From: Niveibacterium terrae | Lineage (GTDB): Bacteria > Pseudomonadota > Gammaproteobacteria > Burkholderiales > Rhodocyclaceae | Assembly (NCBI RefSeq): GCF_048213115.1 | Contig: NZ_CP172404.1 | Location: forward strand, 620,001 to 684,000 | Direction of reading: 5' to 3' | DNA: 64,000 bases | Part shown: piece after piece, positions 34,895 through 44,143 of the stretch | Position numbering within the stretch: the first letter of the stretch is position 1 | How the letters are laid out: every line of letters begins with the position of its first letter | The notes under the pieces: generated by a model | Seen by the model: the letters and a program-made list of their open reading frames with translations, nothing else | Told to the model about the DNA's origin: nothing | The model's database searches: none | Position numbers and translations under genes: made by a program

Positions 34895-34919
34895 AACAGC
34901 CCGCCTCGGCGGGCTGTTT
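34895..34919 (+). terminator. rplM-rpsI terminator
   Basis: An 11-base inverted repeat AACAGCCCGCC/GGCGGGCTGTT (34895-34905 with 34908-34918), ending in a short T run, 19 bases after rpsI. Confidence 0.75.
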
Positions 34920-34962
34920 GCATTTGCGCGCCCGAGCGATCCAATGGGTTGAATACGGGCAC

Positions 34963-34989
34963 AAAAAAACCGCCAATCGGCGGTTTTTT
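34963..34989. terminator. bidirectional terminator between rpsI and folE2
   Basis: Stem ACCGCC/GGCGGT (34969-34974 with 34979-34984) and a 4-base loop, flanked by seven A on the left and six T on the right (34984-34989), so it can end both rpsI and folE2 transcripts. Confidence 0.85.
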
Positions 34990-35006
34990 CTTGGATAGAC
35001 GCTCGA

Positions 35007-35819
35007 TCAGACCGGATCGGTTCGCTTGTCGCGTTCAATGACCGCGTAGGCGCTGTGATTGTGGATGGACTCGAAGTTCTCCGATTCGGCCGTATAGGCG
35101 ATGATCCTCGGCTCGGCATTGAGACTGCCGGCGACGTCACGGACCATGTCCTCGACGAACTTCGGGTTGTCGTAGGCGCGTTCGGTGACCCACTTCTCGT
35201 CGGGGCGCTTGAGCAGCGCGAAGAGCTCGCACGAAGCCTGCTTTTCGACCAGTTCGACCAGCTCCTCGATCCAGACCAAACCCTTTGTCTTGGCGGTCAC
35301 GGTGACGTGGGAGCGCTGGTTGTGAGCGCCGTAGTCCGAGATCTTTTTCGAGCAGGGGCACAGGCTGGTGACCGGCACGACGACCTTCATCGTGAACTCG
35401 GACTTGCCGCTGGGCAGGACTTCGCCGATGAACGTGACCTCATAGTCCATCAGGCTCTCGACGCCCGAGACCGGAGCGGTCTTGCGGATGAAGTAGGGGA
35501 AGGACATCTCGATGTGGCCGGTCTCGGCTTCCAGCCGCTTGACCATTTCGCGCAGCATCGGCTCGAAGGATTCGACCGAGATGTCCCTGTCCCTGTGGTT
35601 CAGGATCTCGACGAAGCGCGACATGTGGGTGCCCTTGAAGTTGTGGGGCAGCCCGACATACATGCTGAAGGTCGCGACGGTGTGCTGGACCCCTCCGCTG
35701 CGGTCGGCAACCTTGACCGGATGGCGGATGGACTTGATTCCGACCTTGTTGATGGCAAGCTGGCGGCGATCCTCGCTGCCCTGCACGTCAGGCATCGGTG
35801 CGTCGACGTGGGTAGTCAT
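35007..35819 (-). CDS. folE2: GTP cyclohydrolase FolE2
   Basis: The 270-residue type IB GTP cyclohydrolase makes 7,8-dihydroneopterin triphosphate for folate and queuosine synthesis. DUF198 features include VTSLCPCSKKISDYGAHNQRSHV, with the catalytic Cys, and the C-terminal NFESIHNHSAYAVIE. FolE2 can use metals other than zinc, so in genomes that also have FolE it often serves zinc-limited cells. No Zur site is visible in the 91 bases upstream. Confidence 0.95.
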   Translation of the reverse strand: MTTHVDAPMPDVQGSEDRRQLAINKVGIKSIRHPVKVADRSGGVQHTVATFSMYVGLPHNFKGTHMSRFVEILNHRDRDISVESFEPMLREMVKRLEAETGHIEMSFPYFIRKTAPVSGVESLMDYEVTFIGEVLPSGKSEFTMKVVVPVTSLCPCSKKISDYGAHNQRSHVTVTAKTKGLVWIEELVELVEKQASCELFALLKRPDEKWVTERAYDNPKFVEDMVRDVAGSLNAEPRIIAYTAESENFESIHNHSAYAVIERDKRTDPV

Positions 35820-35910
35820 GGCGATTCCTCTTTCATTCTTGGGCGCCTTTGCGGCCAGGCCGCAGAATGCGCAGATGCGATAAGCCGCATCCTAACATTT
35901 CCTGAGTAAG

Positions 35911-37782
35911 TTACTCGGCTATTGGCGCGATAGCGTCGAGCCTGGCGCGGATGCGCTCGAGGATCCGGGCGCGGGTGAGGCCGGCCTCGTCGAGCAGCAG
36001 GCCGCGTTCGCCGTGGTCGATGAAGTGGTCGGGAAGCCCCAGCCTCAGCAGCGGGATCAGGATTCCGTCCTCTTCGAGCGCGCGGGCGACTTCGGATCCG
36101 GCGCCGCCGATCACCGAGTTCTCTTCCAGCGTCACCAGAAGCTCGTGTTCCGCAGCCAGAGTCCGGATCAGTTCGCGATCCAGCGGTTTGATGAAGCGCA
36201 TGTCGGCAACGCTGGCATCGATCTCGTCCGCGGCTTCGAGCGCGGTCGAGAGCAAGGAGCCGAAGGCGAGCAGCGCGATGCGCCGGCCTTGCCGGCGGAT
36301 CAGGCCCTTGCCGATAGTCAGCGGCTCCAGCGATGCGGACGGGAAGATCCCCGTGCCCGCGCCGCGCGGATAGCGGACCGCCGATGGGCCATCGTGCAGG
36401 AAGCCCGTGCTGAGCAAGCGGCGGCACTCTTCCTCGTCGGAAGGGGCCATGATCACGATGTTCGGCACGCAGGCGAGGTAGCTGAGATCGAAGGCGCCGT
36501 TGTGGGTCGCGCCGTCGGCGCCGACCAGACCGCCTCGGTCGATCGCCAGCAGCACCGGCAGCTTCTGCAGCGCGACGTCGTGGATCAGCTGATCGTAGGC
36601 GCGCTGCAGGAAAGTCGAATAGATCGCGACGACCGGTTTCATCCCTTCGCAGGCCATCCCGGCGGCGACCGTCAGCGCGTGCTGCTCGGCGATGCCGACA
36701 TCGAAATAGCGATCCGGGTATTCCTGCTCAAAGCGGACGAGGCCCGAGCCTTCGCGCATCGCCGGAGTGATCGCGATCAGCCGTTGATCCTTGGCCGCCA
36801 TGTCGCAGACCCAGTCGCTGAAGACCTGGGTGAAGCTCGCCTTGCGTGCAGGCTCGGCCGGGATCCCGGCCTTCTGGTCGAACTTCGCGACTCCGTGATA
36901 GAGGGTCGGATCGGCTTCGGCGAGCTTGTAGCCCTGGCCCTTGCGCGTGATCACATGGAGGAAATGCGGGCCCTTGAGCTTGCGCAGGTTCTCCAGCATC
37001 GGCACCAGAGCGTTCAGGTCGTGGCCGTTGATCGGGCCGTAATAGGTGAAGCCGAATTCTTCGAACAGCGTGCCGGGCATCATCATGCCCTTGACGTGTT
37101 CCTCGGTGCGACGCGCGAACTCGAAGACCGGTGAAGGCAGTTTTTCGAGGAAGCGTTTGCCGATCGCCCGGGCACCGTTGAAGGTGCGGCCCGAGAGCAG
37201 CTGCGACAGATGCTTGTTCAGCGCGCCGACGGGTGGCGAGATCGACATCTCGTTGTCGTTGAGGATCACCAGGATGTCGCATTCGGCGACTCCGGCGTTG
37301 TTCAGCGCTTCGAAAGCCATGCCCGCGCTCATCGCACCATCGCCGATCACTGCGACCGTCTTGCGCGCTTCGCCCTTGATCTGCGCGGCCTGGGCCATGC
37401 CCAGCGCCGCCGAGATCGAAGTAGAGGAGTGCGCGGTGCCGAAAGTGTCGTATTCGCTCTCGCAGCGGCGCGGGAAACCGGAGATTCCGTGGTGCTGGCG
37501 CAGACTGGCCATCGCCTCGCGTCGCCCGGTCAGGATCTTGTGGCAGTAGGTCTGGTGACCGACGTCCCAGACGATGCGGTCGTCGGGCGTGTTGAACGCA
37601 TAGTGCAGCGCGATCGAAAGCTCCACCGTGCCCAGGTTCGAGGACAGGTGTCCGCCGGTCTTCGCGACCGAATCGATCAGGAAAGTTCTCAGTTCGTCGG
37701 CGAGGGGCTTGAGCTCCTTGCGATCGAGGTTGCGCAGGTCGGCCGGATTTTCGATCCGTTCGAGCAGGGGATAGGTGCTCAT
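35911..37782 (-). CDS. dxs: 1-deoxy-D-xylulose-5-phosphate synthase
   Basis: The 623-residue thiamine-diphosphate enzyme makes the first intermediate of the non-mevalonate isoprenoid pathway. Key motifs are the thiamine-binding GDGAMSAGMAFEALNNAG, DVGHQTYCHKILTGRR, and RFFDVGIAEQHA-like YFDVGIAEQHALT. I start at ATG 37782 (MSTYPLLERIENP); the upstream TTG at 37827 would overlap ispA. It is co-linear with ispA and xseB. Confidence 0.95.
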   Translation of the reverse strand: MSTYPLLERIENPADLRNLDRKELKPLADELRTFLIDSVAKTGGHLSSNLGTVELSIALHYAFNTPDDRIVWDVGHQTYCHKILTGRREAMASLRQHHGISGFPRRCESEYDTFGTAHSSTSISAALGMAQAAQIKGEARKTVAVIGDGAMSAGMAFEALNNAGVAECDILVILNDNEMSISPPVGALNKHLSQLLSGRTFNGARAIGKRFLEKLPSPVFEFARRTEEHVKGMMMPGTLFEEFGFTYYGPINGHDLNALVPMLENLRKLKGPHFLHVITRKGQGYKLAEADPTLYHGVAKFDQKAGIPAEPARKASFTQVFSDWVCDMAAKDQRLIAITPAMREGSGLVRFEQEYPDRYFDVGIAEQHALTVAAGMACEGMKPVVAIYSTFLQRAYDQLIHDVALQKLPVLLAIDRGGLVGADGATHNGAFDLSYLACVPNIVIMAPSDEEECRRLLSTGFLHDGPSAVRYPRGAGTGIFPSASLEPLTIGKGLIRRQGRRIALLAFGSLLSTALEAADEIDASVADMRFIKPLDRELIRTLAAEHELLVTLEENSVIGGAGSEVARALEEDGILIPLLRLGLPDHFIDHGERGLLLDEAGLTRARILERIRARLDAIAPIAE

Positions 37783-37810
37783 TTTGTCTGGAAAGCTTTC
37801 TTCGGGAGGC

Positions 37811-38704
37811 TCAGAACGAGCGCTCAACGATGAAATCGGTCAGCTGGACGAGGCGGGCGGCGCTGCCGCCGAAGCCTGCCAGCGCGGCGAGGGCCTGGTC
37901 GTGCAGTTCTGCGGCCAGGCGTTTGGCATCGGGCAGGCCGAGCAGGCTGACATAGGTCGGTTTGTCGTGCTCGGCGTCCTTGCCTGCAGTCTTGCCCAGG
38001 GTCGCCGTGTCGGACTCGGCGTCGAGGATGTCGTCGACGACCTGGAAGAGAAGGCCCACCGTTTTCGCGAAGCGGTCCAGCGCAGCGAGGCCAGTTTCGT
38101 CCATTGTTCCGGCGAGGGATCCGAGCTGAACCGACGCGCGGATCAGCGCTCCGGTCTTCAGGATATGCATGAACTCGAGTTCTTCGCGCGAGAGGCTGTG
38201 CCCGACCGCGGCGAGATCGATCGCCTGACCTCCCGCCATCCCGTGCGAACCGGAGGCGCGGGCCAGAACGTCCAGCATCCGGAGCTGGCGTGCCGGATCG
38301 GCGATCAGGCCGGGGGCAGCCAGGACCTGGAAGGCCTGGGTTTGCAGCGCATCGCCGACCAACAGAGCCGTCGCTTCGTCGAATTCGACGTGTACGGTTG
38401 GTTTGCCGCGGCGCAGCACATCGTTGTCCATGCAGGGCATGTCGTCATGGACCAGCGAATAGGCGTGGATCAGTTCGACGGCCGCGGCGGCTGAATCGAG
38501 CGCTTTCGCCGGGGCCCGGGCGAGTTCGCCGGCCGCCTGGACCAGCAGCGGGCGCACCCGCTTGCCGCCGCCCAGCGCCGCATAGCGCATCGCTTCGTGC
38601 AGGCGCACGGGAATCGAGTGGCGCGCAGGCAGCAGCGCTTCCAGAACTGTCTCGAAGTGCTTCTGATGCCCGCTCATCCATTCGGGAAGACTCTGCCCGC
38701 TCAT
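37811..38704 (-). CDS. ispA: farnesyl diphosphate synthase (polyprenyl synthetase)
   Basis: The 297-residue prenyltransferase has a first aspartate-rich motif HDDMPCMD (D87 onward) and a second QVVDDILD. It makes farnesyl diphosphate from isoprenoid units supplied through Dxs. It overlaps xseB by 4 bases (ATGA) and precedes dxs by 28 bases: the standard xseB-ispA-dxs order. Confidence 0.95.
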   Translation of the reverse strand: MSGQSLPEWMSGHQKHFETVLEALLPARHSIPVRLHEAMRYAALGGGKRVRPLLVQAAGELARAPAKALDSAAAAVELIHAYSLVHDDMPCMDNDVLRRGKPTVHVEFDEATALLVGDALQTQAFQVLAAPGLIADPARQLRMLDVLARASGSHGMAGGQAIDLAAVGHSLSREELEFMHILKTGALIRASVQLGSLAGTMDETGLAALDRFAKTVGLLFQVVDDILDAESDTATLGKTAGKDAEHDKPTYVSLLGLPDAKRLAAELHDQALAALAGFGGSAARLVQLTDFIVERSF

Positions 38705-38937
38705 CGCCCGGCCTCCTCGTCCGCGAAGGCCGTCAGCTGCTCGCCTTCGAGCACGCGCAGCTTCTGCTCGGCCCCCTCCAGCGTCTTCTCGCAGTACTGG
38801 AGCAGGCGGATGCCGCGCTCGTACTGGGAGAGCGCCTGCTCCAGAGGCTGTTCGGGAGACTCCATCGCTCCGACTATGGCTTCAAGCTCGGATACTGCGG
38901 ACTCGAAGGACTTGGGTTCGTGGCTGGTCTTGGTCAT
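38701..38937 (-). CDS. xseB: exodeoxyribonuclease VII small subunit
   Basis: The 78-residue protein has the family helix pattern SFESAVSELEAIVGAME...LEQALSQYERGIRLLQYCEKTLEGAEQKLRVL. It binds the XseA large subunit for single-strand DNA degradation. I start at ATG 38937; 28 more upstream codons are open but do not fit the family. It is the first gene of the xseB-ispA-dxs operon. Confidence 0.93.
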   Translation of the reverse strand: MTKTSHEPKSFESAVSELEAIVGAMESPEQPLEQALSQYERGIRLLQYCEKTLEGAEQKLRVLEGEQLTAFADEEAGR

Positions 38938-39106
38938 CGGGATACGGTCGGCGGTCTGAAGCGAGCCGGGCAGGTTCTTATCGAGGAGGAACCGGCGGGG
39001 CTTCTTGATGAATTGCCGCAATTGTACTTTACCGCCCCCTTTCGGGTTGCCCAGTCCTGCTGGTTTGAAGAAAAGGGAGCGCGCAGCCCGCTTCCGGAGA
39101 AAGCAA

Positions 39107-39880
39107 TCACATCTGCCGGAACAGATGGGCGAACTGACGGCTGACGGGAAGTTTTTCGGCTCGACCCTTGAGCTTCAGGTGGGTGCGACCGGCCTCGTCC
39201 TGCTCCGCGTGGCTGATGCCAGCGACGTTGACGAGGGTGCCGCGATGGATCTGCCAGAACTGCCGGGGATCCAGAGCCGCCATCAGCTCGCGCAGCGACG
39301 TGCGGATCAGGCCGTCGCTGCTGGCCGTCGCGACGGTGACGTATTTGTCGCAGGCCTCAAAATACAGAACCTGTTCGACCGGGATCATCCTGACCGAATT
39401 GCCGACGCCGATGCGGATGAAGCGCAGAGGCTCCGTGACTTCAGGCTTTTCGAGCAAGCCTTTCAGGGCAAGGGCGAGCGCGTCGAGCGCAGGAGCCGGT
39501 TCGGGGGCCGAGAGCCTTTGCTTGAGACGGGAGATGCAACGGGCGAGGCGCTCAGGTTCAACCGGTTTGAGCAGGTAGTCGATCGCCGCGGTATCGAAGG
39601 CCGGTAGCGCGTATTCGTCGTAAGCGGTGACGAACACGATCAGTGGTGGTCGCGCGCGCTCGCAGAGTTCGCGCGCCGTCTGCAGGCCGTCGCACACCGG
39701 CATCCGGACATCGAGGAACACGACATCGGGTTGGAGGCGATCGATCAGGGTCAGCGCTTCCGCCCCGTTGGCGGCGACGCCGACGCATTGGGCCTCGGCC
39801 CAGAGCTCTGCGAGATGGGCTGCCAGAGCGCGGGCGAGCAGCGGTTCGTCCTCGGCGATCAGGTAATGCACGGCTTTCAT
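39107..39880 (-). CDS. LytTR-family response regulator
   Basis: The 257-residue regulator has a receiver domain (about 1-125; D57 in VVFLDVRMP, K105 region YLLKPVE) and a C-terminal LytTR DNA-binding domain (about 150-255; VLYFEACDKYVTV, LRELMAALDPRQFWQIHRGTLVN). It follows the histidine kinase gene with a 4-base overlap. It is the probable regulator of the envelope cluster immediately upstream. Confidence 0.92.
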   Translation of the reverse strand: MKAVHYLIAEDEPLLARALAAHLAELWAEAQCVGVAANGAEALTLIDRLQPDVVFLDVRMPVCDGLQTARELCERARPPLIVFVTAYDEYALPAFDTAAIDYLLKPVEPERLARCISRLKQRLSAPEPAPALDALALALKGLLEKPEVTEPLRFIRIGVGNSVRMIPVEQVLYFEACDKYVTVATASSDGLIRTSLRELMAALDPRQFWQIHRGTLVNVAGISHAEQDEAGRTHLKLKGRAEKLPVSRQFAHLFRQM

Positions 39881-40962
39881 GCCTTGTCCTCCAGTGCGGC
39901 GAACGGGATGCGCAGCTGGGCGGCCGTCCCGGAGGGCTCTCTTGCGCGCAACTCCAGGCTGGTTTCGTCTCCATAGAGCATTGCGAGGCGTTCGCGGACA
40001 TTGGCCAGTCCCGTACCCGTGCTCGTTTCGTTGAATGGGGCTTTGTCCAGGCCCACCCCGTTGTCGCTGACGTCTATCGTCAGCGTCTGCCCTTCGCTGC
40101 GGACGGCGACCGTGATGTTGCCGCCGCTGGCCGAGGGTTCGATGCCGTGTTTGATCGCGTTCTCGACCAGAGGCTGCAGCAGCATCGGAGCAAACGGAAG
40201 CTCGGCGTATTCCGGGGGGCAGAGCACGGAGGCGCTGAAGCGGTCAGGCAGCCGGATCTCCATGATCGACAGATAGGCGCGCAATTGCTCGCACTCCTCG
40301 CCGAGCGTGCACTGCGTGCTGCGGGCGTGGGTCAGCGAATTGCGCAGGAAACGGTTGAGGTGGCCGAGCAGGACGCGGGCCTGTTTGGGGTCGAGGCCGA
40401 TCAGCGCATCGAGATTGGCCAGCGTGTTGAACAGGAAATGGGGCTCGATCTGGGCTTGCAGGCTGCGCAGCTGGGCTTCAAGAACGGCCCGTTTGGCCAG
40501 CTCCTCCCGCTGGCGGGCCTCGATCAGCTGGGCTTTGCGAAAGAAGTAGAGAATGCCCAGGGTTCCTCCGAGGATCGAGAAGCCCAGACTCCTGAGTTGG
40601 GCGGGCAAGGAAACCTCTCCCAGAAGCAGCAGGGAATGGTTCGCCTTGAACAGGCTGGAGACGGTGCCGCCCAGCAGGAAACCGGAGGGGATGCCGATCA
40701 GGGCCAGAACCGCAATCGTGATGTTTCCGCGAACGCACAGCCGGGTGCAGGCGACGCGCAGCGCGAGGATCGCGGAACTGATGCCCAGCCCTATGCAGTG
40801 ACTGGTGATCATGATCTCGCCGATTCGCTCCCAGGCGGGCAGGTAGGCGGCGCAGAAGAACCCGACCAGCGTGTTGATGGCCAGCACGGCCGGCAGTTCC
40901 CGCAGTGCGGTGCGCCAAACGGGGCGGGTCGTGTCGTAATAGGCGGGTGCGGCGGAGTTCAT
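39877..40962 (-). CDS. LytS-like sensor histidine kinase
   Basis: The 361-residue membrane kinase has about four hydrophobic segments in residues 20-142, a coiled region, then the His_kinase/HATPase module with QIEPHFLFNTL (H175), N-box LLQPLVENAIKHGIEP and DNGVGL. I chose ATG 40962; the 133-codon upstream frame extension is antisense-like read-through of the barrel gene. It overlaps the LytTR regulator gene by 4 bases and is probably its partner. Confidence 0.92.
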   Translation of the reverse strand: MNSAAPAYYDTTRPVWRTALRELPAVLAINTLVGFFCAAYLPAWERIGEIMITSHCIGLGISSAILALRVACTRLCVRGNITIAVLALIGIPSGFLLGGTVSSLFKANHSLLLLGEVSLPAQLRSLGFSILGGTLGILYFFRKAQLIEARQREELAKRAVLEAQLRSLQAQIEPHFLFNTLANLDALIGLDPKQARVLLGHLNRFLRNSLTHARSTQCTLGEECEQLRAYLSIMEIRLPDRFSASVLCPPEYAELPFAPMLLQPLVENAIKHGIEPSASGGNITVAVRSEGQTLTIDVSDNGVGLDKAPFNETSTGTGLANVRERLAMLYGDETSLELRAREPSGTAAQLRIPFAALEDKA

Positions 40963-40987
40963 CGATTCGGGCCGATCTGTGTGCGCA

Positions 40988-42187
40988 CTAGAAAGGGTAC
41001 TTGATCCAGAGGTAGGCTTTGCTCTTGTCCGGAAGATTATCCGCGATGGCCGAACCCGGGCCAGCATAGCGTCGCCAGCCTCCTTCGACGCTGAGCTCGT
41101 CCCCCTGCCAGGCGAGCGAAATCGTCGTGATGCGACCATGATCGGCAGGCATATAGAGCATGTCGAGCGCGGGCGACCAGCGGGTGTCGGTCCAGGCGGC
41201 ACGGAGCAGGACGTTGTCTCGCTGCAGGTTGGTGCTGGCCAGAGTCGTTGCGCTGTTCGCGAGCTGGCCGATATGCGCGTCGGCAGGCAAATTTGTGGGG
41301 AGACTTTCGATCCGGTTGCGCCAGTTTTTCCATTCCTGCCGGCTCGGCGCACGACTGTCATGCCAATACTCGGCCATCAGTGAGAGCTGATTCTCCGAAG
41401 TCCAGCTCGTGCCGAGAAGGCTTTGCCATCCGCCCTCCGTGGTCTTCTGCGCATAGAGCCCTCCTTCTTCGACATAGCGATCCAGCTTTTCGGCGCGGAG
41501 CGCCGAGGCGTGGATCTCCAGCGAATCCGTGATCACGCTGGCGATCGCGAGTCCCGCCTGCGCGCCGGTGCGCCGTCCCCAGCGGGCGACGGCGTGGGCG
41601 TCGGAGCTCCCGCGGCGCAGGAAGTAGCGGAGCGCGACGGCCGACTCTTCGGGGCCAGCGGCCCCGGCGCTTTTCAGAGGATTCGCGAGCACCAGAGACC
41701 AGGCCGAATCGCCGCTATAGCGCTCGGCCATCGCGACGCGCACGCCTTCGAGCGTTGAACCGTAGAGGGTGCGGCGGTTCTCCTGCTGGATGACATCGAG
41801 AGGGCGGAAGCCCTGGCCGACATCCCAGCTAACGATCTTCTTGCCGACCGTGAAATGCCAGTCCTCCGTCTTGCCTGACCAGTTCAGTTCGTTGATCAGA
41901 CCCCGGGTCTGCTCTTCGCCGGGCGAGCTGCGAGCATGGGTGATCGTTGCCTGAGCCTGAAATTGGCCTTTTCGCCCCTTGAGCGAAAGCTCTTCTTCGA
42001 GCGTCTCGCTGCCCGCCTGCAGTTGCGCATTGGCAGGAGCGAGAACGCCGCTGTGGTTGCTGCTTGCCGATTCGGCCAGCAGCCGCACCGAGCCGGATCC
42101 GTCGCCGTCCCCGGCGAGGCAGGGGAGAGCGGTTAGGGCCAGGCTCAGCAGCAGGGCCGCACGCCGATGAGCGGATCGCTTTTCCAT
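40988..42187 (-). CDS. predicted outer-membrane beta-barrel protein
   Basis: The 399-residue protein has a signal peptide (about 1-25, LLLSLALTALPCLAG). Alternating hydrophobic strands with many aromatic residues run throughout, and it ends in YLWIKYPF, the aromatic C-terminus recognised by the BAM machinery. I do not recognise a named porin family. It lies 2 bases after the LolA-like gene and is part of the envelope cluster, so it may accept or insert the cargo moved by the ABC proteins. Confidence 0.75.
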   Translation of the reverse strand: MEKRSAHRRAALLLSLALTALPCLAGDGDGSGSVRLLAESASSNHSGVLAPANAQLQAGSETLEEELSLKGRKGQFQAQATITHARSSPGEEQTRGLINELNWSGKTEDWHFTVGKKIVSWDVGQGFRPLDVIQQENRRTLYGSTLEGVRVAMAERYSGDSAWSLVLANPLKSAGAAGPEESAVALRYFLRRGSSDAHAVARWGRRTGAQAGLAIASVITDSLEIHASALRAEKLDRYVEEGGLYAQKTTEGGWQSLLGTSWTSENQLSLMAEYWHDSRAPSRQEWKNWRNRIESLPTNLPADAHIGQLANSATTLASTNLQRDNVLLRAAWTDTRWSPALDMLYMPADHGRITTISLAWQGDELSVEGGWRRYAGPGSAIADNLPDKSKAYLWIKYPF

Positions 42188-42189
42188 GC

Positions 42190-42933
42190 TCAGAGCTCGG
42201 CCCGGGTCAGGAACATCGGATTAAACCATTCGTCCGGTGCGCGCCTGGGTTTGCGTTCGAGGTAGTGCACGACAGTCTCGCGGCTCTTCTCGATCTGGTC
42301 CTGCAGAACCATCTCCTTGACCTGACGGCGACCGTCGATCTTTTCCAGTACGAAGCGCGCCCGCTTGGCGAGCTTGTCCGACTGCACGAAGAGATCAGAG
42401 CGCACGGGTTCGGCGCTGCCGGCGGCCAGCCACAGTTCGATGCGCGCGTAGGTGACACCTTTGCGCTGAGCGTTCAGCGACAGATGGGTGCAGCGCAGCT
42501 TGCCGCCTTCGTCGCAGGCCTCGTCGCCGACGATCTTCCCGTCGTAGTCCCCGGCCCAGGTCATCGTTGCGATGTCGCCGGTCGATGCGTCGCCCAGCAG
42601 CTTTTGCGTCGGGGTGATGCGCATCGGACGCTGGCTGCTGGGCATGATCAGCCAGAAGTCATCGCCGAGCATCAGCACCTTCTGCCCTTTCTCGGCCGGC
42701 GAGCGCATCAGCACCAGGGACTGCCGGCTCTCGCGCAACAGCACGAGATAGCGGCGATCCTTGCTGGGGTGGCCGTGCTTGTTGATGACGATCTGGGTTT
42801 CCACCTGCATCGCGGTATCGGAGAGGCGATAGGCATCGGCCTTCTTCAGCAGTGCCTGGACCTTCTCGTCGGCTTGGGCTGAAGGGAGCAACAGAGCGGC
42901 GAAAAGCGTTGCGAAAAGGGCTTTCTTAAACAT
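42190..42933 (-). CDS. LolA-like periplasmic outer-membrane lipoprotein-sorting protein
   Basis: The 247-residue protein has a signal peptide (about 1-21, LFATLFAALLLPSAQA) and the LolA/LolB-like half-barrel pattern of "outer membrane lipoprotein-sorting" proteins. It overlaps the permease gene by 8 bases. It is not the housekeeping LolA in context, since it belongs to a specialised cluster. It probably ferries a hydrophobic cargo from the permease to the outer membrane. Confidence 0.75.
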   Translation of the reverse strand: MFKKALFATLFAALLLPSAQADEKVQALLKKADAYRLSDTAMQVETQIVINKHGHPSKDRRYLVLLRESRQSLVLMRSPAEKGQKVLMLGDDFWLIMPSSQRPMRITPTQKLLGDASTGDIATMTWAGDYDGKIVGDEACDEGGKLRCTHLSLNAQRKGVTYARIELWLAAGSAEPVRSDLFVQSDKLAKRARFVLEKIDGRRQVKEMVLQDQIEKSRETVVHYLERKPRRAPDEWFNPMFLTRAEL

Positions 42934-44143
42934 GAGCCAGAGCCTCCACGATGGGTTTGCGCGCGCTGTGGCGGCTGACCAGCGCTGCACACAAGGTCGC
43001 GAGCGCGGTGATTCCGGCCACGACCAACAGATAGATCAGCGGGTTGATCGCGACCGCGAGCGGGTAGCCAACGCTGTGTCCCGGCGGAGGGGGCATCTTG
43101 AGGTCGGCGAAGAGCAGCGCGATTGAGATCGCCAGCGCGAGCAGGGCTCCGGCGCAGGCTCCCGCGCCGCCGAGAACTGCGCCCTCCATCGCGAAGGAGC
43201 GGATCAGCTGCGCCGGGAGGGTGCCAAGCGCGCGCAAGGTGCCGATTTCACGGGTGCGCTCGACGATGGCCATGCTCATCGCGTTGGCGACGACGAAGAG
43301 GACGATCATCGCGATGATGCCGCCGAGGGCGCCGAAGATCCGGTTATAGAGGCTGCGAACCGACTCGTAATAGAACGCCTGGTCGCGCCAGGTCTGGGCC
43401 GTGAAGCCTTTCCCTGCCGTCTTCTCTATCCGTGCCCGGGCGGAGTCGGCCTGCTTCATGTCGGAGAGATAGACGCCAAGCTGGCTGATGTTCTGCGTCA
43501 CGAGAAGCTGCTGCGCGGTCGGCAGATCCGTATAGATGGCCCGTTTGTCGTAGTCGGGTACGCCGGTCGAGAAGGTGCCGCGCACTTCGACGTCCACCGC
43601 ATTGAGCGCGCCCTCGGTGGTCGAGGTCAGCAGCGTCAGCCCTGAACCTGGATGGACGTTGAGCGTTTTCGCCAGAGTATCGCCGAGCAGGACCTGCGGA
43701 ACCCCTTGGTGTCGGGAGTCCAGGAGCTGTCCGCTCTTGATCGTCAGAAACGGCCCTTTGACGAGGAACTCGCTGTCCGGATCGATCCCCGTGCCCATCA
43801 TGATCACGGATTTGTCGCCGTTTGAAACCAGACCTGAAAAGCTGATCCGGGGGAGTAAATAGCGCACCTCGCTGTCGGCAAGCAGGCGTTCGCGCAGTTC
43901 CGGGTAGTTCCCGATACCGTACTGAAGTGGCGTGTCCTCCTCGCGCAGGAAGTGTTCGCTCCGCGCCACGACCAGGTGGCCGGCATCGCGTGCCGCGGAT
44001 TCGGCGAGTCCCTGATAGGTGAACTCGGCGAATCCGGCGGCCAGCAGGATGGCCGCGGTGCCCAGCGCCGCAATGCTCAAGGTGACCGCCGAGCGGCGGC
44101 GGTTGCGCAGCGCATTCAGAAAGGCGAATTTAAGCCACTTCAT
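42926..44143 (-). CDS. FtsX/MacB-family ABC transporter permease (LolE-like)
   Basis: The 405-residue permease has the LolCE/MacB layout: one N-terminal helix (about 20-42), a large periplasmic domain (about 45-270), then three C-terminal helices (about 275-300, 320-350 and 370-395). The RTREIGTLRALGTLP coupling region is conserved. Such transporters extract lipoproteins or drive periplasmic substrates rather than translocating them across the membrane. It overlaps the ATPase gene by 14 bases. Confidence 0.9.
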   Translation of the reverse strand: MKWLKFAFLNALRNRRRSAVTLSIAALGTAAILLAAGFAEFTYQGLAESAARDAGHLVVARSEHFLREEDTPLQYGIGNYPELRERLLADSEVRYLLPRISFSGLVSNGDKSVIMMGTGIDPDSEFLVKGPFLTIKSGQLLDSRHQGVPQVLLGDTLAKTLNVHPGSGLTLLTSTTEGALNAVDVEVRGTFSTGVPDYDKRAIYTDLPTAQQLLVTQNISQLGVYLSDMKQADSARARIEKTAGKGFTAQTWRDQAFYYESVRSLYNRIFGALGGIIAMIVLFVVANAMSMAIVERTREIGTLRALGTLPAQLIRSFAMEGAVLGGAGACAGALLALAISIALLFADLKMPPPPGHSVGYPLAVAINPLIYLLVVAGITALATLCAALVSRHSARKPIVEALAHV